In this document: positions 6,139 through 15,671 of the stretch, piece after piece
Layout: each line of letters starts with the position of its first letter
How positions within the stretch are numbered: position 1 is the stretch's first letter
Assembly (NCBI GenBank): GCA_017508385.1
Contig: JAFVZB010000072.1
Span: forward strand, 16,053-80,052
Direction: 5' to 3'
Length of the DNA stretch: 64,000 nucleotides
Source: Lentisphaeria bacterium
Lineage (GTDB): Bacteria > Verrucomicrobiota > Lentisphaeria > Victivallales > Victivallaceae
Made by a program: the position numbers and the translations under genes
The notes under the pieces: generated by a model
Databases searched by the model: none
Seen by the model: only the letters and a program-made list of their open reading frames with translations
Told to the model about the DNA's origin: nothing

Positions 6139-8894
6139 GCGATACTCCCAAAGCCTGCTCCGCAGTGAGCGTAAGTGGTGTGACGTTCAAGTTCGGCGGA
6201 GTGACTGCGCTCGACAATGTTTCCGTTGAGATACGCTCAGGAATAACCGTCGGACTCATCGGTCCGGACGGAGTCGGCAAATCGACTTTGCTTTCTCTTG
6301 TCACCGGAGCCCGTGCCATGGGCGACACAGGTGATATCAGGGTGCTCGGCGGAGACATGCGCAGCAAGAAACACCGTGATAAAATCTGTCCGAAAATCGC
6401 ATACATGCCTCAGGGACTCGGTAAAAACCTCTATTTTACCCTGACCGTCGAGGAAAACTTGCAGTTTTTCGCCCGTCTCTTCGGACACGATGCCGCCGAG
6501 CGGCGCAAACGCATCGACCGCCTGACCCGCAGTACCGGACTTTATCCGTTTCTCAACCGTCCGGCAGGAAAACTTTCAGGAGGCATGAAGCAGAAGCTCG
6601 GACTTTGCTGCGCTCTCATTCACGACCCCGACATCCTCGTGCTCGATGAGCCGACCACCGGAGTCGATCCGCTCGCCCGCCGTCAGTTCTGGGATCTGGT
6701 CGATGCCGTGCGCCGGGAGCAGCCGCAGATGACCGTCATCGTGGCGACCGCCTACATGGATGAAGCTCAGCGTTTCGACTGGCTCATCGCCATGGATAGC
6801 GGCAAGATACTCGACACCGGAACTCCGCAGGAAATTTTCGACCGGACAGGCAAAGATAATCTTGATGAGGCATTCATCGAGCTGCTTCCCGAGAGCAGCC
6901 GCACCGGACACAAAAAGTTGACCGTGCCTCCGCTCGAGAGCGATGAAAACGATATATCCATCGAGGCTGAGGGGTTGACCAAGCGTTTCGGAGACTTTAC
7001 CGCAGTTGACCATGTGAGTTTCAGAATACGCCGCGGCGAGATATTCGGCTTTCTCGGTTCCAACGGATGCGGCAAAACAACCACCATGCGTATGCTTACC
7101 GGATTGCTTCCGGCAACTGAGGGAACCGCCCGTCTCTTCGGCGAGTCGATAGACTCCAACAGTATGGCGGTGCGCCTTGAGCTCGGATACATGACCCAGC
7201 TCTTTTCTCTTTACGGAGAGCTCACCGTAAGACAGAACCTCATGCTCTACGCCCGTCTTTACCGCATCGAAGAGAAAGATGTGAAACTGCGGGTCGAAGA
7301 GATGATAGAGCGTTTTCAGCTGGGGGAAGTGGCAGACACCGTTCCCGGAGATTTGCCGCTCGGAATAAAACAGCGTCTTTCGCTTGCCGCAGCTGTGATA
7401 CACCATCCGAAAATCCTCATCCTCGATGAGCCGACTTCCGGAGTTGACCCGGTCGCCCGTGACCTTTTCTGGGAGCTCATCATTGAGCTTTCACGCCGTG
7501 ACAAAGTTACCATTTTCATCACCACTCACTTTATGAACGAAGCCGAACGCTGTGACCGCATCTCACTGATGCACGCCGGACGTTCTCTTGCCTGCGGAGC
7601 TCCTGCGGCACTGGTAGCCGAGCGCAAAGCCGCAACTCTCGAGGAGGCGTTCATCGGTTATCTCGAAGATGCCGACCCCTCATCGAAAGAGAAGGTTGAG
7701 TACTCCGCTTCTGCGGCAGAGCCTGAAGATAAAGCGAAACACGGTGCCCTGGCAGAGTTTTTCACTTCAAAATTCAGTATCCGCCGCTGGTACAGCTGTT
7801 TCTGGCGTGAGACACTTGAACTTATGCGTGACCCGATACGGGCAACGCTTGCGCTTTTCGGAGCTCTTCTGCTCATGGTGGTAATGGGATTCGGTATCAC
7901 TATGGATGTTGAAAATCTGCCTTACGCAGTTCTCGACCACGACCGGAGCGGTTTGAGTCACCAGTATGTTCTGCACCTGGCAGGCTCTCCGCGCTACTTC
8001 AAAGAGTGTCCTCCTGTAATTGACTACGATGATATCGACAAACGTATGCGCTCAGGCGAACTGAGTCTTGTCGTCGAGATACCTCCGGGGTTCGGCAGGG
8101 ATGTTCAGCAGGGAAAAAATCCGCAAATCGCCTTCTGGGTCGATGGAGCAATGCCAAGCCGTGCCGAGACGGTCAACGGATATGTTTCAGCACTCCACAA
8201 CAGCTTCATCGAAAAGTACAACCGTGAAAACGGAACAAGTTTATCTGTGCCTGCAAACGTTGAAACCCGTTACCGTTACAATCCTGATGTATTGAGTCTG
8301 CCTGCGATGGTTCCGGCGGTGATACCGATACTTCTGATGATGATTCCGGCAATTCTTTCGGCTCTTGCGGTCGTGAGAGAGAAAGAGATGGGGTCGATCA
8401 TCAACTTGTACGTCACTCCGCTCACCCGCACGGAGTTCATGCTCGGCAAGCAGATGCCTTACGTGCTCTTTTCGTGCCTGAGTTTCATGATGCTGGTATC
8501 CATGGCGGTGACGCTGTTTGACGTTCCGGTGAAGGGAAGTATCACTGTTCTGGTGATATCGCTTATACTCTACTGCTTCTGCTCCACCGGAATGGGATTG
8601 CTGGCAAGTTCCGTCACCCGCAGTCAGATCGCCGTGATATTTCTCACCATGCTGGGAACAGTTCTGCCTGCCACTCAGATGTGCGGAATGGTCAATCCGG
8701 TAGCCACTCAGCAGGGAATGGCGAAAATCATCGGAACTCTTTATCCCACAAGCTACATGCTGCTCATCAGCCGCGGAGTATTCAACAAGGCTCTCGGATT
8801 TGCAGAATTGAAGATGCCGATGCTGATCCTTGCCGTGACCATACCGGTCGTCATCGGAGCCGGAGTCTTGTGTCTGAGAAAACAGGAGCGTTGA
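6135..8894 (+). CDS. rbbA: Fused double ATP-binding / ABC-2 permease protein (RbbA-like)
   Basis: This 919-residue protein joins two ABC ATPase domains to one permease domain. The first ATPase has Walker A GPDGVGKST (43-51), signature LSGGMKQ and Walker B ILVLDEPTTGVDP. The second has GSNGCGKTT, a degenerate signature (LPLGIKQ in place of LSGGQ) and ILILDEPTSGVDP. From about residue 565 an ABC-2-type transporter region follows with about six membrane segments. This layout and length match RbbA/YhiH, described in E. coli as a ribosome-associated ATPase and also as a drug-exporter-like protein; which role applies here cannot be read from sequence. Translational coupling to the HlyD gene (ATGA overlap) and to the permease gene two bases downstream argues for an export complex. 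Confidence 0.88.
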   Translation: MSDTPKACSAVSVSGVTFKFGGVTALDNVSVEIRSGITVGLIGPDGVGKSTLLSLVTGARAMGDTGDIRVLGGDMRSKKHRDKICPKIAYMPQGLGKNLYFTLTVEENLQFFARLFGHDAAERRKRIDRLTRSTGLYPFLNRPAGKLSGGMKQKLGLCCALIHDPDILVLDEPTTGVDPLARRQFWDLVDAVRREQPQMTVIVATAYMDEAQRFDWLIAMDSGKILDTGTPQEIFDRTGKDNLDEAFIELLPESSRTGHKKLTVPPLESDENDISIEAEGLTKRFGDFTAVDHVSFRIRRGEIFGFLGSNGCGKTTTMRMLTGLLPATEGTARLFGESIDSNSMAVRLELGYMTQLFSLYGELTVRQNLMLYARLYRIEEKDVKLRVEEMIERFQLGEVADTVPGDLPLGIKQRLSLAAAVIHHPKILILDEPTSGVDPVARDLFWELIIELSRRDKVTIFITTHFMNEAERCDRISLMHAGRSLACGAPAALVAERKAATLEEAFIGYLEDADPSSKEKVEYSASAAEPEDKAKHGALAEFFTSKFSIRRWYSCFWRETLELMRDPIRATLALFGALLLMVVMGFGITMDVENLPYAVLDHDRSGLSHQYVLHLAGSPRYFKECPPVIDYDDIDKRMRSGELSLVVEIPPGFGRDVQQGKNPQIAFWVDGAMPSRAETVNGYVSALHNSFIEKYNRENGTSLSVPANVETRYRYNPDVLSLPAMVPAVIPILLMMIPAILSALAVVREKEMGSIINLYVTPLTRTEFMLGKQMPYVLFSCLSFMMLVSMAVTLFDVPVKGSITVLVISLILYCFCSTGMGLLASSVTRSQIAVIFLTMLGTVLPATQMCGMVNPVATQQGMAKIIGTLYPTSYMLLISRGVFNKALGFAELKMPMLILAVTIPVVIGAGVLCLRKQER

Positions 8895-8896
8895 AA

Positions 8897-10009
8897 ATGA
8901 TGCAGAGTATCAAAAATATATTCCATCTCGGAGTCAAGGAACTGCGCGGACTTTTCCGGGATTATATGCTGGTGATTCTTATCATCTACTCATTCTCTCT
9001 CGGAGTTTACGTTACCGGTTCAGCCACTCCCGACTCCATCACCAATGCGGCGATAGCGGTGGTCGATGAGGACCACTCCCAGCTTTCCCGCCGTATTATC
9101 GACTCACTCATGCCGCCGATGTTCCTTAAACCGGTCGAGATAACCCGTCCGGAAATAGATGCCGAGCTTGACAGCGGCAACTTCACCTTTGTGGTGGTCA
9201 TTCCCAATAACTTCGAGCGTGATGTCAGGGCAGGGCGGGCTCCTGATATCCAGCTCAACGTCGATGCCACCCGTATGAGTCAGGCTTTTACGGGAAGCGG
9301 ATACATCCAGAAGATAATTGCCCGGGAAGTTGCGATTTTTTCCGGCACAGCCAACGCCTCAACTGCGGCGGAAACCGTCATCCGCAACCGCTTCAATCCC
9401 AATCTCACCCAGATATGGTTCAGCGGAGTCATGCAGCTGGTCAACAACATCACCATGCTGGCGATCATCCTCACAGGAGCAGCTCTCATCAAAGAGCGTG
9501 AGTGCGGAACTCTCGAACATCTGCTGGTGATGCCGGTCAACAGTTTTGAAATCATGGTCTCGAAAATCTGGGCGATGATGGTGGTGGTGCTTGCGGCATC
9601 GGCATTTTCACTTGTTTTCGTAATTGAAATGGCGATGAATATTCCCATCGAGGGGTCGATACTGCTCTATCTTGCAGGAGTCGCACTGCATCTCTTTGCC
9701 GTGACCAGTCTGGGAATATTCCTGGCGTGCATAGCGCAAAACATGCCTCAGCTCGGAATGTTGATGATACTGGTGCTTCTGCCGATGCAGATGCTTTCGG
9801 GCAGTTCAACTCCCCGTGAAAGTATGCCGCTCTGGGTTCAGGATATCATGCTTGCCGCCCCCAATACCCATCTGGTCGAGCTGAGTCAGGCGGTGCTTTT
9901 CAGAGGAGCAGGAATAGATGTTGTTTATAAACAATTCATCATGCTTTTCATCATCGGCAGTGTGCTCTTCTGGATATCTTTGGTGCGTTTCAGAAAGAGT
10001 GTGGCTTAA
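8897..10009 (+). CDS. ABC-2 type permease (YhhJ-like)
   Basis: A 370-residue integral membrane protein and third component of the exporter. It has an N-terminal membrane helix (about 20-42), a periplasmic domain (about 45-175), then five hydrophobic segments around 180-365 typical of ABC-2 permeases, including the KERECGTLEHLLVMPV loop that precedes the transmembrane core. The start at ATG 8897 lies two bases after the stop of the ATPase gene. The open frame extends further upstream to 8681, but that part merely overlaps the preceding gene. With the HlyD and RbbA-like genes it forms a complete three-gene export operon; the substrate is unknown. Confidence 0.88.
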   Translation: MMQSIKNIFHLGVKELRGLFRDYMLVILIIYSFSLGVYVTGSATPDSITNAAIAVVDEDHSQLSRRIIDSLMPPMFLKPVEITRPEIDAELDSGNFTFVVVIPNNFERDVRAGRAPDIQLNVDATRMSQAFTGSGYIQKIIAREVAIFSGTANASTAAETVIRNRFNPNLTQIWFSGVMQLVNNITMLAIILTGAALIKERECGTLEHLLVMPVNSFEIMVSKIWAMMVVVLAASAFSLVFVIEMAMNIPIEGSILLYLAGVALHLFAVTSLGIFLACIAQNMPQLGMLMILVLLPMQMLSGSSTPRESMPLWVQDIMLAAPNTHLVELSQAVLFRGAGIDVVYKQFIMLFIIGSVLFWISLVRFRKSVA

Positions 10010-10015
10010 AAAGTT

Positions 10016-11410
10016 ATGGATAAGTTTCGCAAGTATTCAGTTGCCGTTGTCCTGCTGTTCTTTCTGTTGGCGGCAAGGAGTTACATGACAAGGGAGTTCT
10101 GGTTTGACGAATCGCTGACTCTGCTCAATTTTGCTCTGCTGCCGCTGGAAAAGATATATTCCAATTACGCCATTCCCAATAATCACATCGGCTATACCAT
10201 GCTGCTGCATTGTCACCGGATGCTCGCTCCTGAAACGGTGCGCCTCGATGTCTGGTGCCGTCTGCTTTCTCTCGGACTTGCGGCGGTGTTCATCATCCGG
10301 TGGTGGAGCAGCTTCAAAGGTTTTGCCCACCGTGTCTGCCTGCTTTGTTTTGTGACATCTCTGCCGTTTGTCATCTACGCCACCGGAGTCCGCGGCTACA
10401 TGGCTGCGCTGCTTTTTTCGGTGCTTGCGCTCGATTTCGGAAGAAAATTTATTGTGCACGGAAAAGTAAAATACGCTGTCGGATTTTTCTTTTCCTCTTT
10501 CGCCTGCGCTTCGGTGCTGCCGAGTGACCTCTTTTTACTGGGAGCAACGGTGTTTGCCGCCTCAGGAGTTTTGAAAAAGCGTTTTGTTTGCGAAAAAAAA
10601 TTCTATATCCTCGGGCTACTCGCTTCCGCAGCTTTTCTCCTCTTCTGGGGAGCACTTATTCCTCAGGTGATAGCCGCAAGCCGTCTGGGCGAGGGGTGGC
10701 ATGACAGGTGGAGCTCACTTTTCGCAGGAGCGGTATCGTTTACCGCCTGCGCTCCCATTGTCGTGATATGCGCTATTGCTGCGTGCGCAGTAAGAAAGCA
10801 ATTTGGCAGCTCCATTCTTTCGTTTTTCTGCGTATTGCCTCTGGTGTTCTGCGCCAAAGTCGCACCCTTCCCGAGAGTGTACTTCCCTTTTTTCGGAGTA
10901 TTTCTGTTTGTTGTTTCCAACGGAGCAACTCACCTCCTTGCCCTGATGAGATATAAAAAACTCCTGCCGTACAAAAAAGTGAAAGCGATTTTTGCGCTTT
11001 GCTGTATCGGAGCAGCTTTGCTTGTCAACTACCTGCCGTCATCGCAAAAAGTTTTAAGTCAAATCAACGGAACAGCAGTCGCAGACGATTTCTTTACTCC
11101 GTGGTACACTTCAAAAGAGCACCGCCCTGAGGAGACCGCCCGTTTTCTTGCGCTCCAAAATGCGGAGTTCTGCTATCTGAGTTTCTCATCCGACCCGTGG
11201 AGCATCATGTTTTACACCGCAGTAAACGGCAAATCCCCGGGAAACATGATTTTCGATGGTCCCTGCGGCAGAATAGAAGAGCTCAAACCGGGATGGATTG
11301 CCGTGATAAACAAAACAGAAGATGTATCCACGCTCGAAAGCCGTTTCAAAATGAGCTTCACCGAAATAGGCAGAACACCGATGCACAAAATCTACCGTGC
11401 CGGATTTTGA
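10016..11410 (+). CDS. GT-C fold membrane glycosyltransferase-like protein
   Basis: A 464-residue polytopic membrane protein with about ten hydrophobic segments. After the first helix comes the motif EFWFDESLTL, the acidic Asp-Glu pair that GT-C enzymes (ArnT, PMT, GT39 relatives) carry in their first periplasmic loop to use polyprenyl-phosphate-linked sugars. A soluble domain follows at the C-terminus (about residues 345-464). The gene begins six bases after the exporter permease and is probably co-transcribed, though the link may be only positional. Its last 19 bases overlap the 3' end of the convergent arabinofuranosidase gene, so there is no room for a terminator. The acceptor and sugar cannot be identified. 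Confidence 0.7.
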   Translation: MDKFRKYSVAVVLLFFLLAARSYMTREFWFDESLTLLNFALLPLEKIYSNYAIPNNHIGYTMLLHCHRMLAPETVRLDVWCRLLSLGLAAVFIIRWWSSFKGFAHRVCLLCFVTSLPFVIYATGVRGYMAALLFSVLALDFGRKFIVHGKVKYAVGFFFSSFACASVLPSDLFLLGATVFAASGVLKKRFVCEKKFYILGLLASAAFLLFWGALIPQVIAASRLGEGWHDRWSSLFAGAVSFTACAPIVVICAIAACAVRKQFGSSILSFFCVLPLVFCAKVAPFPRVYFPFFGVFLFVVSNGATHLLALMRYKKLLPYKKVKAIFALCCIGAALLVNYLPSSQKVLSQINGTAVADDFFTPWYTSKEHRPEETARFLALQNAEFCYLSFSSDPWSIMFYTAVNGKSPGNMIFDGPCGRIEELKPGWIAVINKTEDVSTLESRFKMSFTEIGRTPMHKIYRAGF

Positions 11411-12909
11411 AGTTTCAGCAGAAACATATTCCATGAGTACGGTTTGAGCTGAGCTGAAAGTTGATTGCCTTTGAGTTCCGCCAAGTGCAGGTCGATACTC
11501 TTTGAGGTGATGTTTTGAGCATCGGCACTGTTTTTGGCATCAAGGTCGGGATGGTGGATCTCTTTTGCTTCAATGAGTGACGGTGTTGAAAAATCTCCGA
11601 GTTCAGCAGAGAAATCCATCGTTTCAGCAGCACGGTTTATGGCAAATATGGCGATTTCATTTTTCTCCTGATTCCAGACGGCAGCCGCGCGCAGATATTT
11701 TACCGGTTCTCTGCCGGGCGCAGGAGTATAAGCTGGCGAGTCAACAACAGAACGCATGACCATTCCCCTGCCGTGGCGTGAGGTTTCTAAAAACGGGTAA
11801 TAAATGCTCTGTTTCCATGCTTTGCCTCCCTTTTCGGTCATGATGGGCGCAATGACATTGACAGTTTGAGCGATGCACGCCATCTTCAAGCGGTCGGCGT
11901 GGTCGAGCATACTCAAAAGAGAGCCGCCGACGACAAGAACATCTGCCATATCATAATTTTCTTCCAGTATCGGAGGAGCGGTTTTCCATGCGTGAGTTTC
12001 ATCGGTTTTACCGTTTGTTCTGTACCATACGTTCCACTCATCGAGGGATATCATTATGGTTTTTGAGCTCTTTTTTTGGGCTTTCACCGCATCACAGCAG
12101 GCAATCACATCCTCGATCCGGCGGTCGAGTTCTTCCGGGGAGGCAAGAAACTTTGCGATGTTTTTATCGCCGTTTCCGAAGTAACGGTGTATTGAAAGAT
12201 AATCAACGTCATCATACAAATATTGCATTATTTGCTCATCCCAGAGCGCAAAGGAGGGCAGGGTTCCCGATGAAGAGCCGCAGGCGCAGAGTTTTATTGA
12301 ACCATCGATGATTTTCATCATCTTGGCAGTTTCGTGAGCTATCCTGCCATACTCCTGCGGAGTTTTGTGACCGATCTGCCAGTCGCCATCCATTTCATTG
12401 CCGAGACACCAGTATTTTATGTTGTGCGGAGTTGCCGAACCGTTTTGTTTGCGCTTGTCGCTCCAATAGGTTCCTCCGGGAAGATTGCAGTATTCGACGA
12501 TCTCCTGAGCCGACTTCGGAGTTCCTGTTCCGAGATTCACGGCATATATCGGAGTTGTATTGGCTTTTTTGCACCACTTCATAAATTCATCAATGCCGAC
12601 GCTGTTAGGCTCGATTGATTTCCAGGCGCAGTCAGGACGTGCAGGACGTTCATTTTGCGGACCGATGGCATCTTTCCAGTCAAATCCGGAAACAAAATTT
12701 CCTCCGGGATAACGGGTCACCGGCATATCGAGCTCTCTTACAAGTTCAATGACATCCTGTCTGAACCCGTCTTTATCGGCGGTCGGATGAGACGGCTCAT
12801 AAATTCCTGAGTAAACCGCCCTGCCGATATGTTCAATAAAGCCTCCGTAAAGAGTATCTTCTGCTTTGCCGACAGTGAAATTGCGGTTGATATAAATTTT
12901 GCCGTTCAT
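11392..12909 (-). CDS. abfA: Alpha-L-arabinofuranosidase, GH51
   Basis: Releases terminal alpha-L-arabinofuranosyl residues from arabinoxylan- or arabinan-derived oligosaccharides. The 505-residue length is typical of intracellular GH51 enzymes, and there is no signal peptide, so it likely acts on imported oligosaccharides. Catalytic residues are recognisable: acid/base Glu172 in CLGNEMDG and nucleophile Glu291 in SLDEWNVWY. RYPGGNFVSGFDWKD near residue 70 and the C-terminal beta-domain are also as expected. It has its own promoter at 12951-12978 and a GGAG ribosome site. It is divergent from an AraC-family gene, which is the usual layout for a locally regulated glycosidase. Confidence 0.94.
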   Translation of the reverse strand: MNGKIYINRNFTVGKAEDTLYGGFIEHIGRAVYSGIYEPSHPTADKDGFRQDVIELVRELDMPVTRYPGGNFVSGFDWKDAIGPQNERPARPDCAWKSIEPNSVGIDEFMKWCKKANTTPIYAVNLGTGTPKSAQEIVEYCNLPGGTYWSDKRKQNGSATPHNIKYWCLGNEMDGDWQIGHKTPQEYGRIAHETAKMMKIIDGSIKLCACGSSSGTLPSFALWDEQIMQYLYDDVDYLSIHRYFGNGDKNIAKFLASPEELDRRIEDVIACCDAVKAQKKSSKTIMISLDEWNVWYRTNGKTDETHAWKTAPPILEENYDMADVLVVGGSLLSMLDHADRLKMACIAQTVNVIAPIMTEKGGKAWKQSIYYPFLETSRHGRGMVMRSVVDSPAYTPAPGREPVKYLRAAAVWNQEKNEIAIFAINRAAETMDFSAELGDFSTPSLIEAKEIHHPDLDAKNSADAQNITSKSIDLHLAELKGNQLSAQLKPYSWNMFLLKLQNPAR

Positions 12910-12950
12910 TTGAAATATCTCCTTTAATATTTTTATTGGTGTGCTATATT

Positions 12951-12978
12951 ATTATACACCGTAAATATCTTTTTACAA
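12951..12978 (-). promoter_or_regulatory. Promoter of the GH51 gene in the divergent GH51/araC-like region
   Basis: On the minus strand TTGTAA (12973-12978) and TATAAT (12951-12956) are 16 bp apart. The -35 box adjoins AACGTT, a palindrome that could be part of a regulator site. The whole divergent intergenic region is only 91 bp. Confidence 0.6.
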
Positions 12979-13000
12979 CGTTTTCCAATATACAAAAAAT

Positions 13001-13828
13001 ATGAAAAAACAAACCAAAACTATTTTTTTGCCATCAGGAAGTTCCGAACGCTTTGTCTCTTTCGACAGCTTTGGAGGTGCTGAGTATTTTGGTAAAACAG
13101 TTTTCCTTTCAGCCTTGTGCAGCTATCCAGCAGGCTATTATGTTTTTTATCCGGCTCCGAAGCGGCATTTGGCTGTTTTTTGCCGCAGCGGCAGTTTTGA
13201 ATACAGCTCAGGAGAAGAAAGCGGAGTTTTGTCTGCCGGAGAATTTGCGCTGATGCCTGCCGGAGAGTGCCAGACAATAAAATCCACTGAAAGATCCGAA
13301 AGCATGTTTTTTCTGCTGAAACCATCTCCCAGCTGGAATTTTGACCGTCATCTGCACTCTTCAACAGAAGAAATCGAGCTGATGTGGCAGCTTATGGAAA
13401 AGGCTTTCCGCTTGAATTCTGCTGCGCTTGACCACGCTCACCAGAAATCGACCCTCGGAACGCTGCTGTTTGATATTTTGAAAGAGCAGATACACAATGC
13501 ATCGGATGATTTTTCGGGTTTCCGTTTGCTGTTGTCAAAATTGATAATGACTCCGCAGGCAGATTGGAGTGTAAGTAAAATGGCAGAGTTTTGCGGAGTA
13601 TCTGAGCCGTATTTTTTTGTGTTGTGCCGGAAATATTATGGTTCTTCTCCTTATTCAGTGCTCAAAAAAATCCGTATGGAACAGGCAAAACAGTTGCTGC
13701 TGTCAACAAGTTACCCCATAAAAAACATAGCTTCGCTCTGTGGTTACGGACATCAGTTTTCTTTTTCCCGCAGTTTCAAACAGCAGTACGGAGTTTCTCC
13801 TGAAAAGTTCCGTGAAAGCCAAAGTTGA
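13001..13828 (+). CDS. AraC-family transcriptional regulator
   Basis: A 275-residue regulator with an N-terminal cupin-like sensing domain (about residues 15-130) and a C-terminal double helix-turn-helix of the AraC/XylS type (about 175-275). The second helix-turn-helix is recognisable from SYPIKNIASLCGYGHQFSFSRSFKQQYGVSPEKFRES, which follows the family consensus. It is divergent from the GH51 gene with a 91-bp shared control region, so it most likely controls that gene in response to a pentose or oligosaccharide; the ligand is inferred from context only. No clear Shine-Dalgarno sequence is visible before the start. Confidence 0.9.
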   Translation: MKKQTKTIFLPSGSSERFVSFDSFGGAEYFGKTVFLSALCSYPAGYYVFYPAPKRHLAVFCRSGSFEYSSGEESGVLSAGEFALMPAGECQTIKSTERSESMFFLLKPSPSWNFDRHLHSSTEEIELMWQLMEKAFRLNSAALDHAHQKSTLGTLLFDILKEQIHNASDDFSGFRLLLSKLIMTPQADWSVSKMAEFCGVSEPYFFVLCRKYYGSSPYSVLKKIRMEQAKQLLLSTSYPIKNIASLCGYGHQFSFSRSFKQQYGVSPEKFRESQS

Positions 13829-13915
13829 AGAGACTGTTTCATATACGGACAGGGAGTTTTACGACAAAAAAAGATGCCGTCCACTTTACTGTGAACAGCA
13901 CCCTTTGTTTTTTGC

Positions 13916-13991
13916 TGGAGCCGACTGTCGGATTCGAACCGACGACCTGCTGATTACAAGTCAACTGCTCTACCAACTGAGCTAAGTCGGC
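13916..13991 (-). tRNA. tRNA-Thr (anticodon TGT)
   Basis: A full 76-nt cloverleaf on the minus strand. The acceptor stem is GCCGACT/AGTCGGC, the D-arm begins GCTCAGTTGGTAGAGC, and the anticodon stem GTTGA/TCAGC encloses loop CTTGTAA with anticodon TGT. The T-arm contains GGTTCGAATCC. The CCA end is encoded after a T discriminator base. It reads ACA codons. Confidence 0.97.
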
Positions 13992-14000
13992 GTTTTGTCT

Positions 14001-14029
14001 AATATATCTTCAACTCTTATGTTTTTCAA
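14001..14029 (-). promoter_or_regulatory. Promoter of tRNA-Thr
   Basis: On the minus strand TTGAAA (14024-14029) and TATATT (14001-14006) are spaced 17 bp. The -35 box overlaps the stop codon of the upstream endonuclease IV gene. The start would be close to the mature 5' end. Confidence 0.6.
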
Positions 14030-14874
14030 GCGTTTTTTGCATAATCGTGAAGTTTTTGTACCTCATCGAGCCAGAGTGATTCATCAATGGTCTCCAAAAT
14101 GAGCGGAATTTTATCAAAACGCTCATCCTGCATTATCCATTTGAAAGACTCCCAGCCGATGTTTCCGACTCCGAGGCTGTGGTGACGGTCGAGACGGCTG
14201 CCGAGAGTGCCTTTTGCATCGTTGAGGTGCATTCCTTTGAGATAGCGGAATCCGATTTTGCGTTCAAATTCCTCAAAAACTTTTTCGCATGACTCAGGAG
14301 TTGACAAATCGTATCCGGCGGCAAAAGCGTGGCAGGTGTCGATACAGACTCCCACGCTGTCAGGACGGTCTGTACGCTCGAGCATCAGCGCAAGCTGGTC
14401 GAAAGAGTAACCGAGGTTGCTGCCCTGTCCGGCTGTGATTTCAAAAACCGCCGTTACCTGAGGCACCATGTCGATGGCGTTGCGCACGCTTTCGGCAATG
14501 AGCGAGATACACTGGTCTTCGCTGATGAGTTTGAGATGACTGCCGGGATGAAAGTTCAAACGGTCGAGTCCGAGCTGACTGCACCGGGTCATCTCATCGA
14601 CAAAGGCGTTGAAACTCTGCTTGCGCTTTTCAGGGTCGGGCTGTCCGAGATTTATCAGGTAGCTGTCGTGAGCGAGTATCATCTCAGGAGTGTAGCCGCA
14701 AAGAGCGCAGTTTGCCTTGAATTTCTCAATACTTTCCTGCTTCAGTGCAGGAGCGACCCATTGCCGCTGATTTTTGGTAAAGAGGGCAAAGGCAGTCGCA
14801 TTCAATGCTTTGGCGTTGAGCGGAGCGTTTTCGACTCCTCCCTGCGTGCTGACGTGAGCTCCGATGTACTTCAT
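14026..14874 (-). CDS. nfo: Endonuclease IV (AP endonuclease)
   Basis: Cleaves DNA 5' to abasic sites in base-excision repair, using a trinuclear zinc site in a TIM barrel. The 282-residue protein starts [13 protein letters not shown] and carries the metal-ligand motifs of the family: the early [26 protein letters not shown], the HLNDAKG/DRHHSLG stretch, and ILET near the C-terminus. Length is normal. It is the last gene of a probable minus-strand unit topA, AsmA-like, MBL hydrolase, nfo, with a 13-bp gap to the gene before it. It shares a DNA-integrity theme with topA at the head of that unit. Confidence 0.95.
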   Translation of the reverse strand: MKYIGAHVSTQGGVENAPLNAKALNATAFALFTKNQRQWVAPALKQESIEKFKANCALCGYTPEMILAHDSYLINLGQPDPEKRKQSFNAFVDEMTRCSQLGLDRLNFHPGSHLKLISEDQCISLIAESVRNAIDMVPQVTAVFEITAGQGSNLGYSFDQLALMLERTDRPDSVGVCIDTCHAFAAGYDLSTPESCEKVFEEFERKIGFRYLKGMHLNDAKGTLGSRLDRHHSLGVGNIGWESFKWIMQDERFDKIPLILETIDESLWLDEVQKLHDYAKNA

Positions 14875-14887
14875 GTTTTAATGCTCC

Positions 14888-15670
14888 CTAAAATTCTCTT
14901 GTTTCCGCATCTTCGGCAATGAAGAAGCGTTCTCCGAGAAACTCCTGTGTTCTGGCTTTTGACTCTTCATAATTATTCAGAAAAGCCCTGCCGTTGTGGA
15001 TGTATCCGACCATTCCCGGAGCAGGGTAGGCTTTGAGCTGTTCTGCAATGGATGCCGGATGATTGTGTCCGGTCTCACACAAAAACAGGTCGCAGCCGTC
15101 GGCAAGGAAAGTTGCGATATCCTCAAGTTTTTTGATATCTCCCGAGAAGACGATGGTTTTACCCTCACAGAAAATCCTGTAAGAGAAACTTCTCCAAATT
15201 CCGTCGGCGGGCACACCCATGTGCAGGTTGTGCAGAGCCTCGACCTTGATGTTGTTATCCTGATAGACTGTTCCGTCGTGCACCTCATTGACATCATAGA
15301 CGATGTACTCCGCCATGTTGCTGCGGCGCATATCGGTACCCAGTTCACTGGCGCACTCCCACAGGCGTAATTCAGGAACGGCGACACTGACATTGAAACT
15401 CCTTTCCTGAAGTTTCCTGACCCAGCACAGCTTGGTCATGGTGAATATCCAGTGCGGCAGCCCTCCGGTGTGGTCGATGTGCGGATGGGAAATGAAAAGT
15501 GCTTTGGTTTTCAGTAAATCAAGTCCCATCGTGGAAAACGCTGTGTAGGCGCATGATTCGCCAGCATCGAACTGATAGAAAGCTCCGTTTGTCTCAATAA
15601 TGAATGACGAGTGGTGCCTTCCCTGCATCGGCTCAGTTCCTGCGCAGGTGCCGAGAAAATGTATCTTCAT
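14888..15670 (-). CDS. MBL-fold metallohydrolase (RNase Z-like group)
   Basis: A 260-residue metallo-beta-lactamase-fold protein. It begins MKIHFLGTCAGTEP, has the zinc-binding motif HPHIDHTGGL (HxHxDH), then VFSGDIKK (Asp ligand) and a late CETGH. The N-terminal FLGT-G pattern and overall length resemble the RNase Z/ElaC and PhnP-like group, but the long exosite arm of true RNase Z is not evident, so the substrate is uncertain. The start at 15670 was chosen because it lies one base after the stop of the preceding gene; the longer open frame up to 15871 only overlaps that gene. Confidence 0.8.
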   Translation of the reverse strand: MKIHFLGTCAGTEPMQGRHHSSFIIETNGAFYQFDAGESCAYTAFSTMGLDLLKTKALFISHPHIDHTGGLPHWIFTMTKLCWVRKLQERSFNVSVAVPELRLWECASELGTDMRRSNMAEYIVYDVNEVHDGTVYQDNNIKVEALHNLHMGVPADGIWRSFSYRIFCEGKTIVFSGDIKKLEDIATFLADGCDLFLCETGHNHPASIAEQLKAYPAPGMVGYIHNGRAFLNNYEESKARTQEFLGERFFIAEDAETREF

Positions 15671-15671
15671 G

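Noticed and set aside
6576..7406. Minus-strand frame of 276 residues opposite the RbbA-like gene
   Set aside because: Antisense shadow of the ATPase coding region; no start signal and composition typical of reversed codons.
13740..13985. Plus-strand frame of 81 residues ending IRTDDLLITSQLLYQLS
   Set aside because: It is the tRNA-Thr gene read backwards; this is a well-known false protein made from tRNA sequence.
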